Notes under the pieces: generated by a model
What the model was told of the DNA's origin: nothing
The model's database searches: none
What the model saw: only the letters and a program-made list of their open reading frames with translations
Program-made: the position numbers and the translations under genes
Part shown: piece after piece, positions 15,376 to 24,335 of the stretch
Position numbering within the stretch: position 1 is the stretch's first letter
How the letters are laid out: every line of letters starts with the position of its first letter
Assembly (NCBI RefSeq): GCF_019693215.1
Contig: NZ_CP081183.1
Location: 248,001 to 312,000, forward strand
Direction: 5' to 3'
Length of the DNA: 64,000 bases
Source of the DNA: Salinarchaeum sp. IM2453
GTDB lineage: Archaea; Halobacteriota; Halobacteria; Halobacteriales; Salinarchaeaceae

Positions 15376-18347
15376 AGTTAGCAGAAGATGAACGAGCGCG
15401 AGTTCCGTTTGCATTGATTGCAATACTGTTACTTGTCAGTGCTGGAACGGTTGTCTACGTTCAACCAAATGAAATCACTGTAGAAGATGAAACAGCAAAG
15501 GCGACTGAGCGGTCAGTTGCGGCCGCGGAGACAATTGTGCGAGATGCAACACAGGAAGCAGGGGCAATAGCAGCCAGTGCACCAGTGACTGATCCGGAGA
15601 AGGATGGATTTGGTCAGGTACTGGATGACAATCGGACATTTGAGTCATACTTTGAGTTGCTAACCTACAGAGAAGCCGAAGACCGGATGCAGGGCCATAC
15701 AGTTGAGATTGAAGAAACGAAGGCATCGATGACACTACCAGAGATCCAAGATACAACGACAGCCAAGCAAGCAATCGATAAAACAACAATTGAATCAGAT
15801 GGAGATGGAACAGTAACAGCGACAATTGAGGGGGTAAAATTGCAGGCAGAAAACGAAGAATACGAGGTATTCAATGAAACACGAACAATTTCAGTTACCG
15901 TTCCAACCCCGGTACTCATGATGCATGAGAAGGTTGAAAAATTTGAATCAAAATTAGATGAAGGGCCAGTTGCTAGAAGCGGCTTAGGAGCAGAGCTGTC
16001 AGGTCGGTTGTACGCAATGGCCTGGGCACGGGGGTATGCACAATATGGTGGTGCCCCAATCGCGGACGTGTTGAATCATGAGCACATTGAATTAGCAGCT
16101 GCTGGGAGTGCAATTGACCTACAAGAAGAGGTATTTGGGACAGCAGATCCAGAAGCAAAGGAAGGGCTTGTCAAAGCAGGAGCAGATCTTGCAGCGGATG
16201 AATTACTACCAGACCGCTGGAGCGGTATCGCAGATGCGGCACTGCCAGATCCAAATACCAATCCAGATTCAGCAGACGAAATTGATTCACCAGGGTTACA
16301 GAGCACAGAGATAAGTGTTGATATACTTGCTGATGAGGCCTATCACGAAATAGCGGTTAAAGGGGATACAGTTGAAACGATTATTGATGATGCACATGAG
16401 GTTGAAACGCGTATAGAAGCAGAAACCGAGAAAAAGCAGGTAAACCAACTTAGAGCTGAGAGTCCAAGAGGCCCAGAGTGGCAAAAGATCAGTGAAGAAT
16501 CATCCTTTGAAACAATCTCTGTCGAGCAGCGCGATGAGGCAGAAATTCCAGCAAGCGGCCACTGGCAAACGATCGAAACAAAACAGCGGACCGTTACAAT
16601 TGAGCGAACAGTTAATCGAACGTGGTTGAAAGGATCAGAACTCAGAGAGTCAACAGACATCTATGAGGAAACACATGCAGTTGGGATCGGAATATATGCG
16701 ACATCTCCATCGGTCGCACATGCTCCAGCAGAAGGGATTTATGACATAGATACACCAGGAAACCCACCATCAGGAGCTGTCGGTCCTTCTATCTCAGACG
16801 CTGCTATTGAGAAGCAATTAGACAAACGGGGAAGCGTTGACGAGGTTGCAGAAGAGGCAGTTGTTGATACGATCGATACAGAACCGAAGGTTATTGAAGT
16901 TGAGCCACCCGAAGCAGTACAAGCCTGGGTCTATGACGACATAGCGTCGCTTCGTGATACAGTACGTACTTTGAGTGTTGAAGTTGATCAAACAGAGATG
17001 GTAACCAGTGCACAGCCAACAAGTCAGCTGAAGACGGTTGTAGAAAAGCATGAGGAACAGTTGGTCAATAAACCAGATCAATACGAAAGTCGGGCACAGA
17101 AAGCGTTGATAGGTGCCAGATCTGCATATCTCGATCATCTACTGGACCATCTGAACGATGATACAGAGGAAACTGCCTCGATCCAAGATGCCTTGTCAGA
17201 CCAAATCGACCGAATTATATCAGGACCAGAAGCAGCAATTGACGACCTCATTCAACGAGGTATGGATCATACACGGCCAGAGCCAGCGGATATTACAGCA
17301 GATCCGCCAGCAGAAAATCTCTCGTTGGCTGTTGAAAGTGATCCGTCGCATTTGACAAAGGCAGAAGTCACAACGACATCACCACGTGTTGAAAGGGAAG
17401 AATACCACCCATTGTCGATGCGAACAGCAACAGTTGCATCACTTCCTGCAGATCGTATTGTTGAGGCGTTAGCTGACCGATTATTGACGAGTGACGAAAC
17501 CGTCTCACCAGAAGTTGCAGCTAGGGTAATGCTGCAGGCAGACAAAATTCCGGCGGACATAACGCCATCAGAACTTCAAGAAAACAAACAATCTCTGTAT
17601 AGCGAGTTAGAGACAGTCAAAACAGAAGCCAAACAGGAGGCAGTACAAGATCTTGCTGAGCCGACAACATTGGGGTATGTCGAGCGATACCAAGCGGTTG
17701 AAAAAGGACTGTCAAACTGGGATACTGTTGGTGGACAAATCCTTGCAATGAGCAATGGCACTGCAGCAGAGGCGATTGCTGAAGAAGTAGAAACAAAGGA
17801 TAAACGAACATACGCTGCAGATCGAGCTGAGTCGACACTACGAGTTACGTTTTCAGAACACCTGACTGATGAAGATGTTGAGATTCCTGAAGGGCCAGTA
17901 ACTGACGTTGCTGACAAAGCACGATCAGTCGCAGAGGATACAGCAGAAGACGTCATTGAAGATCACACTGAGAAGGTAAAAGATAGACTTGATCAACGTC
18001 TGAACGGAGGTTTATCAATGGCCCCTGCCGGGGTACCTCTGCTTCCAAAACCAGGAGCATGGTGGGCAACAGCAAATGCATGGACAGTTGAGTTGGAAGG
18101 TGAGTATGCATCATTTGCAGTTCGAAGTCCGCAGGGATCACCTGAAACAGGTGGACAAGTAACCTATGTCCGATCGAACGAAGAAGTAGAGATGGACATG
18201 ACTGGAAACGGGATGAAAGAGACAATTGGGTCATCGGAACGAATTTCATTTGACACGTGGACTACTGTGGTGGTTGTTGTTCCTCCCGGCAAATCAGGTG
18301 TCGGAAACATGGAATCTGATGGAATTGAATCCTCAAATGGTTGGTGA
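15372..18347 (+). CDS. Giant pilin-like exported protein (DUF7286-like), about 991 residues
   Basis: Start ATG 15372 overlaps the stop of the previous gene (ATGA); an upstream GTG at 15363 is less likely. The N-terminus MKLAEDERARVPFALIAILL is a charged tail plus one hydrophobic helix, pilin-like in layout. About 950 exported residues follow, very rich in Glu, Asp, Ala and Thr, mostly helical with coiled-coil stretches (e.g. residues 330-370 and 560-640). The last ~90 residues are more globular, with GGLSMAPAGVPLLPKPGAWW near residue 880. It would be the largest component of the apparatus, a candidate tip or stalk protein. Family DUF7286 from memory; function unknown. Confidence 0.65.
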   Translation: MKLAEDERARVPFALIAILLLVSAGTVVYVQPNEITVEDETAKATERSVAAAETIVRDATQEAGAIAASAPVTDPEKDGFGQVLDDNRTFESYFELLTYREAEDRMQGHTVEIEETKASMTLPEIQDTTTAKQAIDKTTIESDGDGTVTATIEGVKLQAENEEYEVFNETRTISVTVPTPVLMMHEKVEKFESKLDEGPVARSGLGAELSGRLYAMAWARGYAQYGGAPIADVLNHEHIELAAAGSAIDLQEEVFGTADPEAKEGLVKAGADLAADELLPDRWSGIADAALPDPNTNPDSADEIDSPGLQSTEISVDILADEAYHEIAVKGDTVETIIDDAHEVETRIEAETEKKQVNQLRAESPRGPEWQKISEESSFETISVEQRDEAEIPASGHWQTIETKQRTVTIERTVNRTWLKGSELRESTDIYEETHAVGIGIYATSPSVAHAPAEGIYDIDTPGNPPSGAVGPSISDAAIEKQLDKRGSVDEVAEEAVVDTIDTEPKVIEVEPPEAVQAWVYDDIASLRDTVRTLSVEVDQTEMVTSAQPTSQLKTVVEKHEEQLVNKPDQYESRAQKALIGARSAYLDHLLDHLNDDTEETASIQDALSDQIDRIISGPEAAIDDLIQRGMDHTRPEPADITADPPAENLSLAVESDPSHLTKAEVTTTSPRVEREEYHPLSMRTATVASLPADRIVEALADRLLTSDETVSPEVAARVMLQADKIPADITPSELQENKQSLYSELETVKTEAKQEAVQDLAEPTTLGYVERYQAVEKGLSNWDTVGGQILAMSNGTAAEAIAEEVETKDKRTYAADRAESTLRVTFSEHLTDEDVEIPEGPVTDVADKARSVAEDTAEDVIEDHTEKVKDRLDQRLNGGLSMAPAGVPLLPKPGAWWATANAWTVELEGEYASFAVRSPQGSPETGGQVTYVRSNEEVEMDMTGNGMKETIGSSERISFDTWTTVVVVVPPGKSGVGNMESDGIESSNGW

Positions 18348-18431
18348 ATTCAGAAAAGAGGGAATCAGTTGGAAGAAGAGCATAGTGAAGTTATTATTTA
18401 GTTGCGCAACGGAGGTAAAGTACAATCGTAA

Positions 18432-18869
18432 ATGAGAGGGTTGCTCAATCAGGATCGGACTGATATTCCTCTGGGGGCTGCTGAAGACCGTTACAAAAGC
18501 TACATCGACGCAATCAGGCGGATTATTGATCAACATAATAGACAGAAAATACAGCAAGAAACTGCCCTTGATTTACCTCAAGTAATACGATTACAGAAGA
18601 GAAATCCACGAGAAATCACCATATATGAAGCAGCGACAGTAGAGGCACTTGTTGAGCCGCTTCCCCCACAGGAACTTGCATTACAGGCTCGAGAAACACT
18701 GGTGTTGGGAATGGCTGTTTCAGTCACAGACGTAAAATCACTTTTTCCAGAAGTCGAAGGGGTCACTTCAAAAGAGAAGTTGCAATCACTACTCGACGGT
18801 GAGAGATCCTGTAGTCTCACTCGTTACGCAGAAATTGAAGCAGCAGTTGCACGGCAACGATTAGCTTGA
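18432..18869 (+). CDS. Haloarchaeal protein of unknown function (DUF5791-like)
   Basis: A 145-residue soluble protein. The second half (ALQARETLVLGMAVSVTDV ... LQSLLDGERSCSLTRYAEI) matches my memory of the haloarchaeal DUF5791 family. The helical repeats with a Leu-rich centre could form a small DNA- or protein-binding helical bundle, but no active-site motif is seen. It lies 84 bases after the pilus-like cluster on the same strand. It overlaps the convergent gene on the other strand by nine bases at its 3' end. Confidence 0.55.
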   Translation: MRGLLNQDRTDIPLGAAEDRYKSYIDAIRRIIDQHNRQKIQQETALDLPQVIRLQKRNPREITIYEAATVEALVEPLPPQELALQARETLVLGMAVSVTDVKSLFPEVEGVTSKEKLQSLLDGERSCSLTRYAEIEAAVARQRLA

Positions 18870-19601
18870 TGAGTTCCTATGTTTGGCGAGTGCTTCCTGA
18901 AGAGACATTTCCCCATTAGCGACTGCCTTCGCCAGTTGCGTTGATATCTCTCGGTTTTCTGGTGACTTCTGCCGTGATTCTTGTTTTATTTCCTGAAGTT
19001 CGCCGGTTGTTGGATCCACATCACGAGCATCAATGGTATCACCGGGGCGACCAGCAATATTGATCGCTGCAATAATATCACCGGTACCACTAGCTCCTGC
19101 ACCTAAGACCGGGGTTGTGCGCGTTTCATCAACTAGCTCAACAGACAGATCGTCATCGAGGGAGTCAATGATTTGTGCTCCTTTGATACGGGCACCATCA
19201 CCGACACGGACAACCACGTCATCATGGTTGGCTGCTTCTTCGTGAATGACATCAGGTGCATTTGAAGCAGGAACTTGAAAGACGGCAACGACAGTATTTC
19301 CAACGACAACGGCAATTCCGGGCTTGTCCCCCGGGTCAACACCGATGACTCGCTGTGCGTCATCACTTCGACCAACAGTTAGTGCTTTTTCAACTGCTGC
19401 TTGTATACCATCTGGTGTAGCGCGAATGACTTGGAGTTGACTGTCATCAGGGACAGGATCTTTCGGACTACAAAGAAGAACAGTTGCACTATCCGGAAGT
19501 GAATCGCCCGGCTTAGCAGTCGTGAAGTCTGCCTCTTGGGATTTTAGTTTATCAACGAGGTCGTGGTACAATTCAAAGTCGTCAGTTGCGACGACAATCA
19601 T
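18861..19601 (-). CDS. Conserved protein with RuvC/RNase H-like segment, function unknown
   Basis: A 246-residue protein. An N-terminal alpha/beta part (MIVVATDDFELYHDLVDKL) is followed at about residue 88 by VIGVDPGDKPGIAVVVGNTV, which has the form of the first strand and catalytic Asp of RuvC/RNase H-fold nucleases (hDPGxxxxGhAhh). DDVVVRVGDGA and DETRTTP follow. The C-terminal ~60 residues are helical. Its family appears limited to archaea. It may be a nuclease or a catalytically altered relative; further acidic residues needed for activity are not certain by eye. Start ATG 19601. Confidence 0.55.
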   Translation of the reverse strand: MIVVATDDFELYHDLVDKLKSQEADFTTAKPGDSLPDSATVLLCSPKDPVPDDSQLQVIRATPDGIQAAVEKALTVGRSDDAQRVIGVDPGDKPGIAVVVGNTVVAVFQVPASNAPDVIHEEAANHDDVVVRVGDGARIKGAQIIDSLDDDLSVELVDETRTTPVLGAGASGTGDIIAAINIAGRPGDTIDARDVDPTTGELQEIKQESRQKSPENREISTQLAKAVANGEMSLQEALAKHRNSSS

Positions 19602-19700
19602 AGAGTAGTATTATACTGAGTACTGCTTCGATATAGGTATTATCAGTTCTTCCACAGAGACGAAAATCTGTCTTAGCAGTTGTTGCAAATACGGTTTTCT

Positions 19701-19904
19701 TTATTCAGTAGTGATCCACACCAAGGAGTTCCCGACTTGGCGGCTTTCAGCACATCCCCTTTCTTCAAGGGATTTGAGGCGCGTGTATGCCGTTCGCCGG
19801 GTGCAACCAACCTCATCAGCGATCTCGGACGTACCAGCCATTCCATCTAGAGATCTAATTGGGGGACCACGGACAGGTCGTGAAGTACCTCGGCGATCGT
19901 TCAA
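19701..19904 (-). CDS. Small winged-helix protein inside the inverted-repeat element, probably shortened
   Basis: A 67-residue frame. Residues about 18-67 form a winged helix: LDGMAGTSEIADEVGCTRRT is the HTH helix pair, followed by RLKSLEERG and a wing ending NSLVW. This module is common in haloarchaea as a small DNA-binding protein, sometimes beside toxin genes. Family members as I recall have about 10-15 extra residues between the basic N-terminal tail and LDGMAGTS; these seem to be lost here. The stop codon lies inside the left terminal inverted repeat, so the gene and element moved together. Confidence 0.5.
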   Translation of the reverse strand: MNDRRGTSRPVRGPPIRSLDGMAGTSEIADEVGCTRRTAYTRLKSLEERGCAESRQVGNSLVWITTE

Positions 19905-20053
19905 TTGGGACTGCGAAGAACGGCCTCACTCGGGGCGGCTCACACTCCCGATATGGCTTCGGTGAACTCCGGCTGAAATCGCTTCACAACCCGTGTCAAG
20001 AAATGGACAGAACGAGTAGATTGACCAACGCACAGATCCTCAAATACTGCTGA
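19892..20053 (+). pseudogene. Transposase C-terminal fragment
   Basis: The frame contains RSIGTAKNGLTRGGSHSRYG, which aligns with RSRSKNRLTRVGDHPKYG encoded at 50124-50177. Both look like the end of the same insertion-sequence transposase, possibly IS4/ISH8-like; the family name is a guess. No catalytic DDE part is present. It lies within the inverted-repeat element. Confidence 0.4.
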
Positions 20054-20226
20054 ATTCGCCGGGATTATTCCAGCGGAAATTCTGAATAAAGAAATCGTAT
20101 TTGCAACAACTGTTAGACCGTTAACTCAATTTGAATATTCCAGATCTTGGCGGCAAGTTCATTCAACGATGGATTGGGAACCTAACATCACTGTGTTTTT
20201 GCATGGACCAGTCATAGGTATCTTCT

Positions 20227-20928
20227 GTGAATTCAGATCCAGTATCAACTGGCTGTGATGCTCTTGACGAGTTACTGGGCGGAGGAATAGAGCGAGAAGC
20301 GGTAACACAAGTTTATGGACAACCGGCGGCAGGGAAGACCAACATCGCACTTAGCACTGCGATTACAAATGCGGCTACCGGTGACAAGACGATATATATC
20401 GATACTGAAGGTATTTCGGCTGATCGTTTTGAACAGATTGCTAAGCAGCAGGCTACTGGTGATGTTGACGAGATTGCCTCGAATGTGATCATCAAGGAAG
20501 CTACTACGTTTGAGGAACAGCACGGAGCAATTCAAGAGGTCGAGGAAATTGTGTCACAGGCGTCTCTGATCGTGGTTGACAGTGCAACTGGATTCTATCG
20601 ATTACAGCGTGATAAAGAAGCAGAGGAAGGTGAGTCACTGCGCGAAATTGCTAATCAGATAGTTCATTTGCTCGGGCTAGCACGCAAGCAAAACACCGCA
20701 GTACTGATTACAAACCAAGTATTCACAGACCCAGAAAAGGAACAAGTTCGTCCACTGGGAGGACATACCCTCAAGCACTGGACAGCGACAGTACTTCGTG
20801 TTGATCGCTTCCGAGGAGGTAATCGGCGTGCAACACTTGAAAAACATCGGTCACAGCCAGCAGGCAAAAGCGTAACATTTCAGATCACTAAAAAAGGGAT
20901 TCAGTCAGGAGATACGCCCAGTCGATGA
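20227..20928 (+). CDS. radB: DNA repair and recombination protein RadB
   Basis: Archaeal RecA/RadA paralogue that assists RadA in homologous recombination; it binds but hardly hydrolyses ATP. It is a 233-residue single core domain without the N-terminal helix-hairpin-helix domain of RadA, as expected. Walker A is GQPAAGKT near residues 35-42, Walker B ASLIVVDSATGF near 115, and the L2-side segment HTLKHWTATVLRVDR near 180. The start is GTG at 20227 (MNSDPVSTGCDALDELLGGG pattern). It lies just right of the inverted-repeat element; its promoter region may be partly element-proximal. Confidence 0.93.
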   Translation: MNSDPVSTGCDALDELLGGGIEREAVTQVYGQPAAGKTNIALSTAITNAATGDKTIYIDTEGISADRFEQIAKQQATGDVDEIASNVIIKEATTFEEQHGAIQEVEEIVSQASLIVVDSATGFYRLQRDKEAEEGESLREIANQIVHLLGLARKQNTAVLITNQVFTDPEKEQVRPLGGHTLKHWTATVLRVDRFRGGNRRATLEKHRSQPAGKSVTFQITKKGIQSGDTPSR

Positions 20929-20988
20929 CAGCAGCAAGGCTGTTTAGCTGACTTACTCACACAAGACAGTGGACTCAAAAAGGAGGAG

Positions 20989-21255
20989 TTACAGTCGACC
21001 GACGTTTTCAACTTCAACGCTTTCAACATCTTCAACGCCTGCAAATGCCTCCTCAACGGCTTCAGTGCCACCTGCATCGTCTGGAACGATCACAGTTGGG
21101 AGAAGAGCAGTCAAACCGAATGCAACGTCATCACGTTCGACATTGCTGATTTTGGCGCCTTCCGGAAGGGCGTTTTCAAGGCGTTCATGTAGATCGTCAA
21201 GATCTACCTCTGGCGATTCTGGCATGACCTTAAGTTGGGCTGCTACTTTACTCAT
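20989..21255 (-). CDS. ef1b: Translation elongation factor 1-beta
   Basis: Guanine nucleotide exchange factor for aEF-1A. At 88 residues it is typical of the archaeal single-domain protein: [20 protein letters not shown] at the N-terminus, [20 protein letters not shown] in the centre, and [12 protein letters not shown] at the end. ATG 21255 is chosen because family members start at MSKV or similar and because it overlaps the stop of the upstream zinc-finger gene (ATGA). The two form a conserved archaeal pair, so the zinc-finger protein is probably made in proportion to this factor. Confidence 0.95.
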   Translation of the reverse strand: MSKVAAQLKVMPESPEVDLDDLHERLENALPEGAKISNVERDDVAFGLTALLPTVIVPDDAGGTEAVEEAFAGVEDVESVEVENVGRL

Positions 21256-21431
21256 GGTCCTGTAAATCCACACTCAGAGCACTTATAGAGATTGCTTTGC
21301 TTGCGACACTTCTCACACCGATTGATCTCGTTACCACATTCTGGACACGAGAACGACGCTGCATTCGTGCCCATGACTTTAATACCACAGGAAACACATT
21401 GTCGAGTTCCCCGTTGCTCTGACTGACTCAT
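21252..21431 (-). CDS. Small double zinc-finger protein (HVO_2753-like)
   Basis: A 59-residue protein with four CxxC motifs (CVSC, CPEC, CEKC, CSEC), enough for two zinc sites. The layout matches the archaeal small zinc-finger family that includes Haloferax HVO_2753, reported to bind two zinc ions and to be needed for swarming and biofilm formation. ATG 21431 ([12 protein letters not shown]) is preferred to an extended frame because homologues start just before the first CxxC. It is translationally coupled to ef1b, suggesting a ribosome- or RNA-linked role. Confidence 0.8.
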   Translation of the reverse strand: MSQSEQRGTRQCVSCGIKVMGTNAASFSCPECGNEINRCEKCRKQSNLYKCSECGFTGP

Positions 21432-21613
21432 ATCATCTTGTTGCCGACAACAGCGTAAAACTCTTTTCAAGACCATCCTTATCCAGAGCAATATATATTA
21501 GAACTCAACAAAGAGCATGTGGCTTGTCCACTCACACATCCGAATGGAACCTATATCCGGTTATCTTCCTCATCAACTCCCAGTCAAAAACGCTCATCAA
21601 TCAAAGTGATGGA

Positions 21614-22855
21614 TCAAAACCCAAAGATGATTGGACCCATCAAGACACCCATTAGATGAACCCGATAAGCATGAAGCCGGACCGGAACAAATCCGATCAG
21701 AGTTGCAACAACAAACACGACTATGCCGATAGCACCTGCAAAAAGAAAGGAAAGAACAACAAGCAGGCAAAGGACAACCGCCGCAATGTACACGTGATTA
21801 ATTCCTCGAACCACTCGCAGATAGAGATCACCAATAACAACGACCAGAACAGTTGCAATACCGCCAGCAATAACTACACTTAAAACTAGTATTGGAAGCT
21901 CAAGTGGGGCGGAGGCCTCTTCAAATGCAACCATTACACCAGATCGCGGTTGACCAATCGTTGCCAGCGCAAATAGTGCAAAGATTGCATTTGAAGTGTC
22001 GACGCCGCTTGTAGCAACAACATACCCCCGCTTGTCAACACCACCTGGAAGAACAAAGAGTACTGCCACCGCAGCGATTGCAGCTGAAATGCCTGGAAGA
22101 TATCCAACAAGTGCTCCTGAAGTTGTGCCAGCAAAGACAGTGACACTAATTCGCCGCTTTGATGCATGAATTCGGGCATCTTGTTGCCGGGGAATACCGT
22201 TGCCAGCCATTGCATCAATGAGCATAGGCGCGCCGAATAGACCAGCAAAGATTGGAGCCAACATTCCTCCAGCAGAAAGGGGTGCATCAGGGGAGAGATC
22301 AAGCGTAAGGGCACCAAGTGCTGTGCTCAGCAAAAACGCAAGCAATCCGCCAAAACGGCTCTTATTTGAGGACTCTGAGATAATCAGACCAGCAACAACA
22401 GCCGCAAGCAGATACTCAATATGAGCTCGCAATGTCGGATACACAATCTCAACGACAATTGTAAGTGGTATCACGACCGGTAGAGCAAGTAAAACAGCAA
22501 AGCCACTGCCGAGTGCCGATAACCGAATTGCTTCTCGACCACGACCATTAAGAACAAGACGATGGCCAGGAAGCGCAACAGGAGCCATTTCTGCATCAGG
22601 CACTCCGATTGTCAATGCTGGTATAACATTGATAAATGAATGTGTGACACCAGCAGCGAGCATTGCCACGCCGGCCAAAAGCGGATCAATAGATATACCC
22701 GCGACTGCAGAAGCAAGCAACAATGCAAAGTTATTGGCATGAAGTCCTGGTACGAGACCGCTGATTGATCCTAATAGAACACCGAAGAGAATAGCGCAAA
22801 GGATTAGTCCAGTCTGTTGTGCATGTGCTACTAAATCGACACTCAATCCATACAT
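21614..22855 (-). CDS. TctA-like multi-pass membrane protein
   Basis: A 413-residue integral membrane protein with about ten or more hydrophobic segments. It contains ISGLVPGLHANNFALLLAS near the N-terminus and LVGYLPGISAAIAAVAVLF in the second half. These paired Gly/Pro motifs are the duplicated signature of the TctA family (COG1784), the large membrane component of tripartite tricarboxylate transporters. Archaeal members usually stand alone without the TctB and TctC partners, as here, so the substrate and even a transport role are unproven. Start ATG 22855 (MYGLSVDLV) is preferred over an upstream GTG. Confidence 0.8.
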   Translation of the reverse strand: MYGLSVDLVAHAQQTGLILCAILFGVLLGSISGLVPGLHANNFALLLASAVAGISIDPLLAGVAMLAAGVTHSFINVIPALTIGVPDAEMAPVALPGHRLVLNGRGREAIRLSALGSGFAVLLALPVVIPLTIVVEIVYPTLRAHIEYLLAAVVAGLIISESSNKSRFGGLLAFLLSTALGALTLDLSPDAPLSAGGMLAPIFAGLFGAPMLIDAMAGNGIPRQQDARIHASKRRISVTVFAGTTSGALVGYLPGISAAIAAVAVLFVLPGGVDKRGYVVATSGVDTSNAIFALFALATIGQPRSGVMVAFEEASAPLELPILVLSVVIAGGIATVLVVVIGDLYLRVVRGINHVYIAAVVLCLLVVLSFLFAGAIGIVVFVVATLIGFVPVRLHAYRVHLMGVLMGPIIFGF

Positions 22856-22936
22856 TACCACGGAATGGTACGGATCTCAGATATGAATCTAAGGATCAGA
22901 AGTGCAAAAAGGAAACGACTGGATTAGCGAACGTGG

Positions 22937-23278
22937 TTAGCCGAAGAGTTCGCCAAGACCTTCACCGGATGCGTCGTCATCGTCATCGTCTTCTTCTTCT
23001 TCTTCCTCAGCGCCTTCTTCTTCAGCTTCGTCTTCTTCTTCATCGGCATCAGCGTCTGCATCATCAGCGGCGGCAGCAGCGCCTGCTCCACCAGCTGGGA
23101 CAGCAGCAGCTTCTTCGATTGCTTCCTCAATGTCGACGTCCTCAAGTGCAGCAACAAGTGCCTTGACACGGGATTCCTCGACGTCAACACCTGCTGAGCT
23201 AAGGACGTCTGTAAGGTTGTCTTCGTTAATCTCTGCGCCTGTTTCGTTCAGGATGAGAGCTGCGTATACGTATTCCAT
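22937..23278 (-). CDS. rpl12: Ribosomal protein L12 (P1-type stalk)
   Basis: Acidic stalk protein of the large subunit that recruits translational GTPases. A 113-residue protein: an N-terminal dimerisation domain ([20 protein letters not shown]), an Ala-rich hinge and an extremely acidic stretch, ending in [11 protein letters not shown], the conserved factor-binding tail. The tail matches that of L10 upstream (AGLGNMFG). It is the last gene of the L1-L10-L12 operon, 15 bases behind L10. Confidence 0.96.
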   Translation of the reverse strand: MEYVYAALILNETGAEINEDNLTDVLSSAGVDVEESRVKALVAALEDVDIEEAIEEAAAVPAGGAGAAAAADDADADADEEEDEAEEEGAEEEEEEDDDDDDASGEGLGELFG

Positions 23279-23293
23279 AGTTCTAAGTTATGA

Positions 23294-24334
23294 TTATCCA
23301 AACATGTTTCCGAGCCCAGCTGCAGCGTCATCATCGTCATCATCATCGTCATCTTCTTCTTCATCGGCTGCATCTTCAGGCTCTGATTGTTCATCTACCT
23401 GTTCATCAGTTGTTTCGGACGATTCCGCCTGATCAGTCGCGACATCGACGTCCTGAAGTTCTTCAGGCAAGGCTTCGTCATCATCGATCTGTGCGGCTAG
23501 AGCGCGAACTTGAGCGTCTGCCTTGCTGACGAGATCATCCGCAAGGGATGGACTGGCGATAGACGCTTGAAGTCCGAGGCTCTTGGCCTCTCCTTCTGCT
23601 TTTGCAATGAGAGTGGATGCCGTGCGATCCGTTGGGAAAACAGCATTGACGGATAGGTTCCGGGCACGTGCTGCTGCTGCTGAAACGTCTGAACGGTACT
23701 GCTCGACATCGATGTCGAGTTCTTCCGGACCGAACAGAACACCATCAGACACAACAGCACGCAGGTCAAGCCCAACTTCTTTGGGTTCGAGCCCGAGTTC
23801 ACTTAATACGTTAGCGAGGTCAGTTGAAACTTCTTCGCCAGCTTCACAGACAAGGCTGTCTTCGGTAACGTGAATTGAACCGTCTTGAATACGGGCAGCT
23901 GCACCAACACTTTGTAAGTCACCGACAAACGGACCAGGATCAACTCCTGTGTCACCTTCTTCGATGACAATATCGTTTGGAGCAACCTCACCCGCACCAA
24001 TTGGTGCCGGAGTCTTTGATTCCTCAAGTTGCTGGTATAGCCCAAACGGATTATCGTTTGTGCCGATAATACCAACTTGTCCGCTAATCTGTTCGTTAAG
24101 CTGATCAACGCCACCCTCAACATTGTCAAGGGCTCGTCGAAGCAACGTATTTCGGCTTACACGAAGTTGCGCTGTGCCGTGAAGCTCATTACGCATCTGC
24201 TGGAGCTGACGACTTGGAATACCAGCAATGTCAACAATACCAACACTCTCGTATGACTGGATAATCTCCGAGATGTTGTCGACCTCTTCCTGTTTCCACT
24301 GCGGAATCGTCTCAGTTTTGCGTTCACCACTCAT
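23294..24334 (-). CDS. rpl10: Ribosomal protein L10 (P0-type stalk base)
   Basis: Base of the ribosomal stalk, anchoring L12 dimers on 23S rRNA. It has 346 residues. An N-terminal rRNA-binding domain ([29 protein letters not shown]) is followed by an insertion domain, then helices that bind L12 dimers ([28 protein letters not shown]). A long Glu/Asp tail ends AAGLGNMFG. It begins one base after the L1 stop and precedes L12, the standard archaeal operon order. Confidence 0.96.
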   Translation of the reverse strand: MSGERKTETIPQWKQEEVDNISEIIQSYESVGIVDIAGIPSRQLQQMRNELHGTAQLRVSRNTLLRRALDNVEGGVDQLNEQISGQVGIIGTNDNPFGLYQQLEESKTPAPIGAGEVAPNDIVIEEGDTGVDPGPFVGDLQSVGAAARIQDGSIHVTEDSLVCEAGEEVSTDLANVLSELGLEPKEVGLDLRAVVSDGVLFGPEELDIDVEQYRSDVSAAAARARNLSVNAVFPTDRTASTLIAKAEGEAKSLGLQASIASPSLADDLVSKADAQVRALAAQIDDDEALPEELQDVDVATDQAESSETTDEQVDEQSEPEDAADEEEDDDDDDDDDAAAGLGNMFG

Positions 24335-24335
24335 A

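Larger units (their letters stand above)
19677..20112. mobile_element. 436-bp element with 31-32 bp terminal inverted repeats
   Basis: Bases 19677-19708 and 20082-20112 are inverted repeats differing by one substitution and one single-base gap; the outer ends read cagttgttgcaaatacg. The element is flanked on both sides by ttag (19673-19676 and 20113-20116), a likely 4-bp target duplication. Inside are a minus-strand winged-helix frame and a plus-strand fragment resembling the end of a transposase. This looks like an internally deleted insertion sequence or MITE. It sits between the gene at 18861 and radB, without disrupting either. Confidence 0.75.

Noticed and set aside
21614-22855. Complete tripartite tricarboxylate transporter
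   Set aside because: Only the TctA-like membrane part is present; no TctB or TctC gene lies nearby.
22950-23100. Long runs of tct/ttc trinucleotides that look like a microsatellite
   Set aside because: They are the Glu/Asp codons of the acidic tails of ribosomal proteins L12 and L10 on the minus strand.
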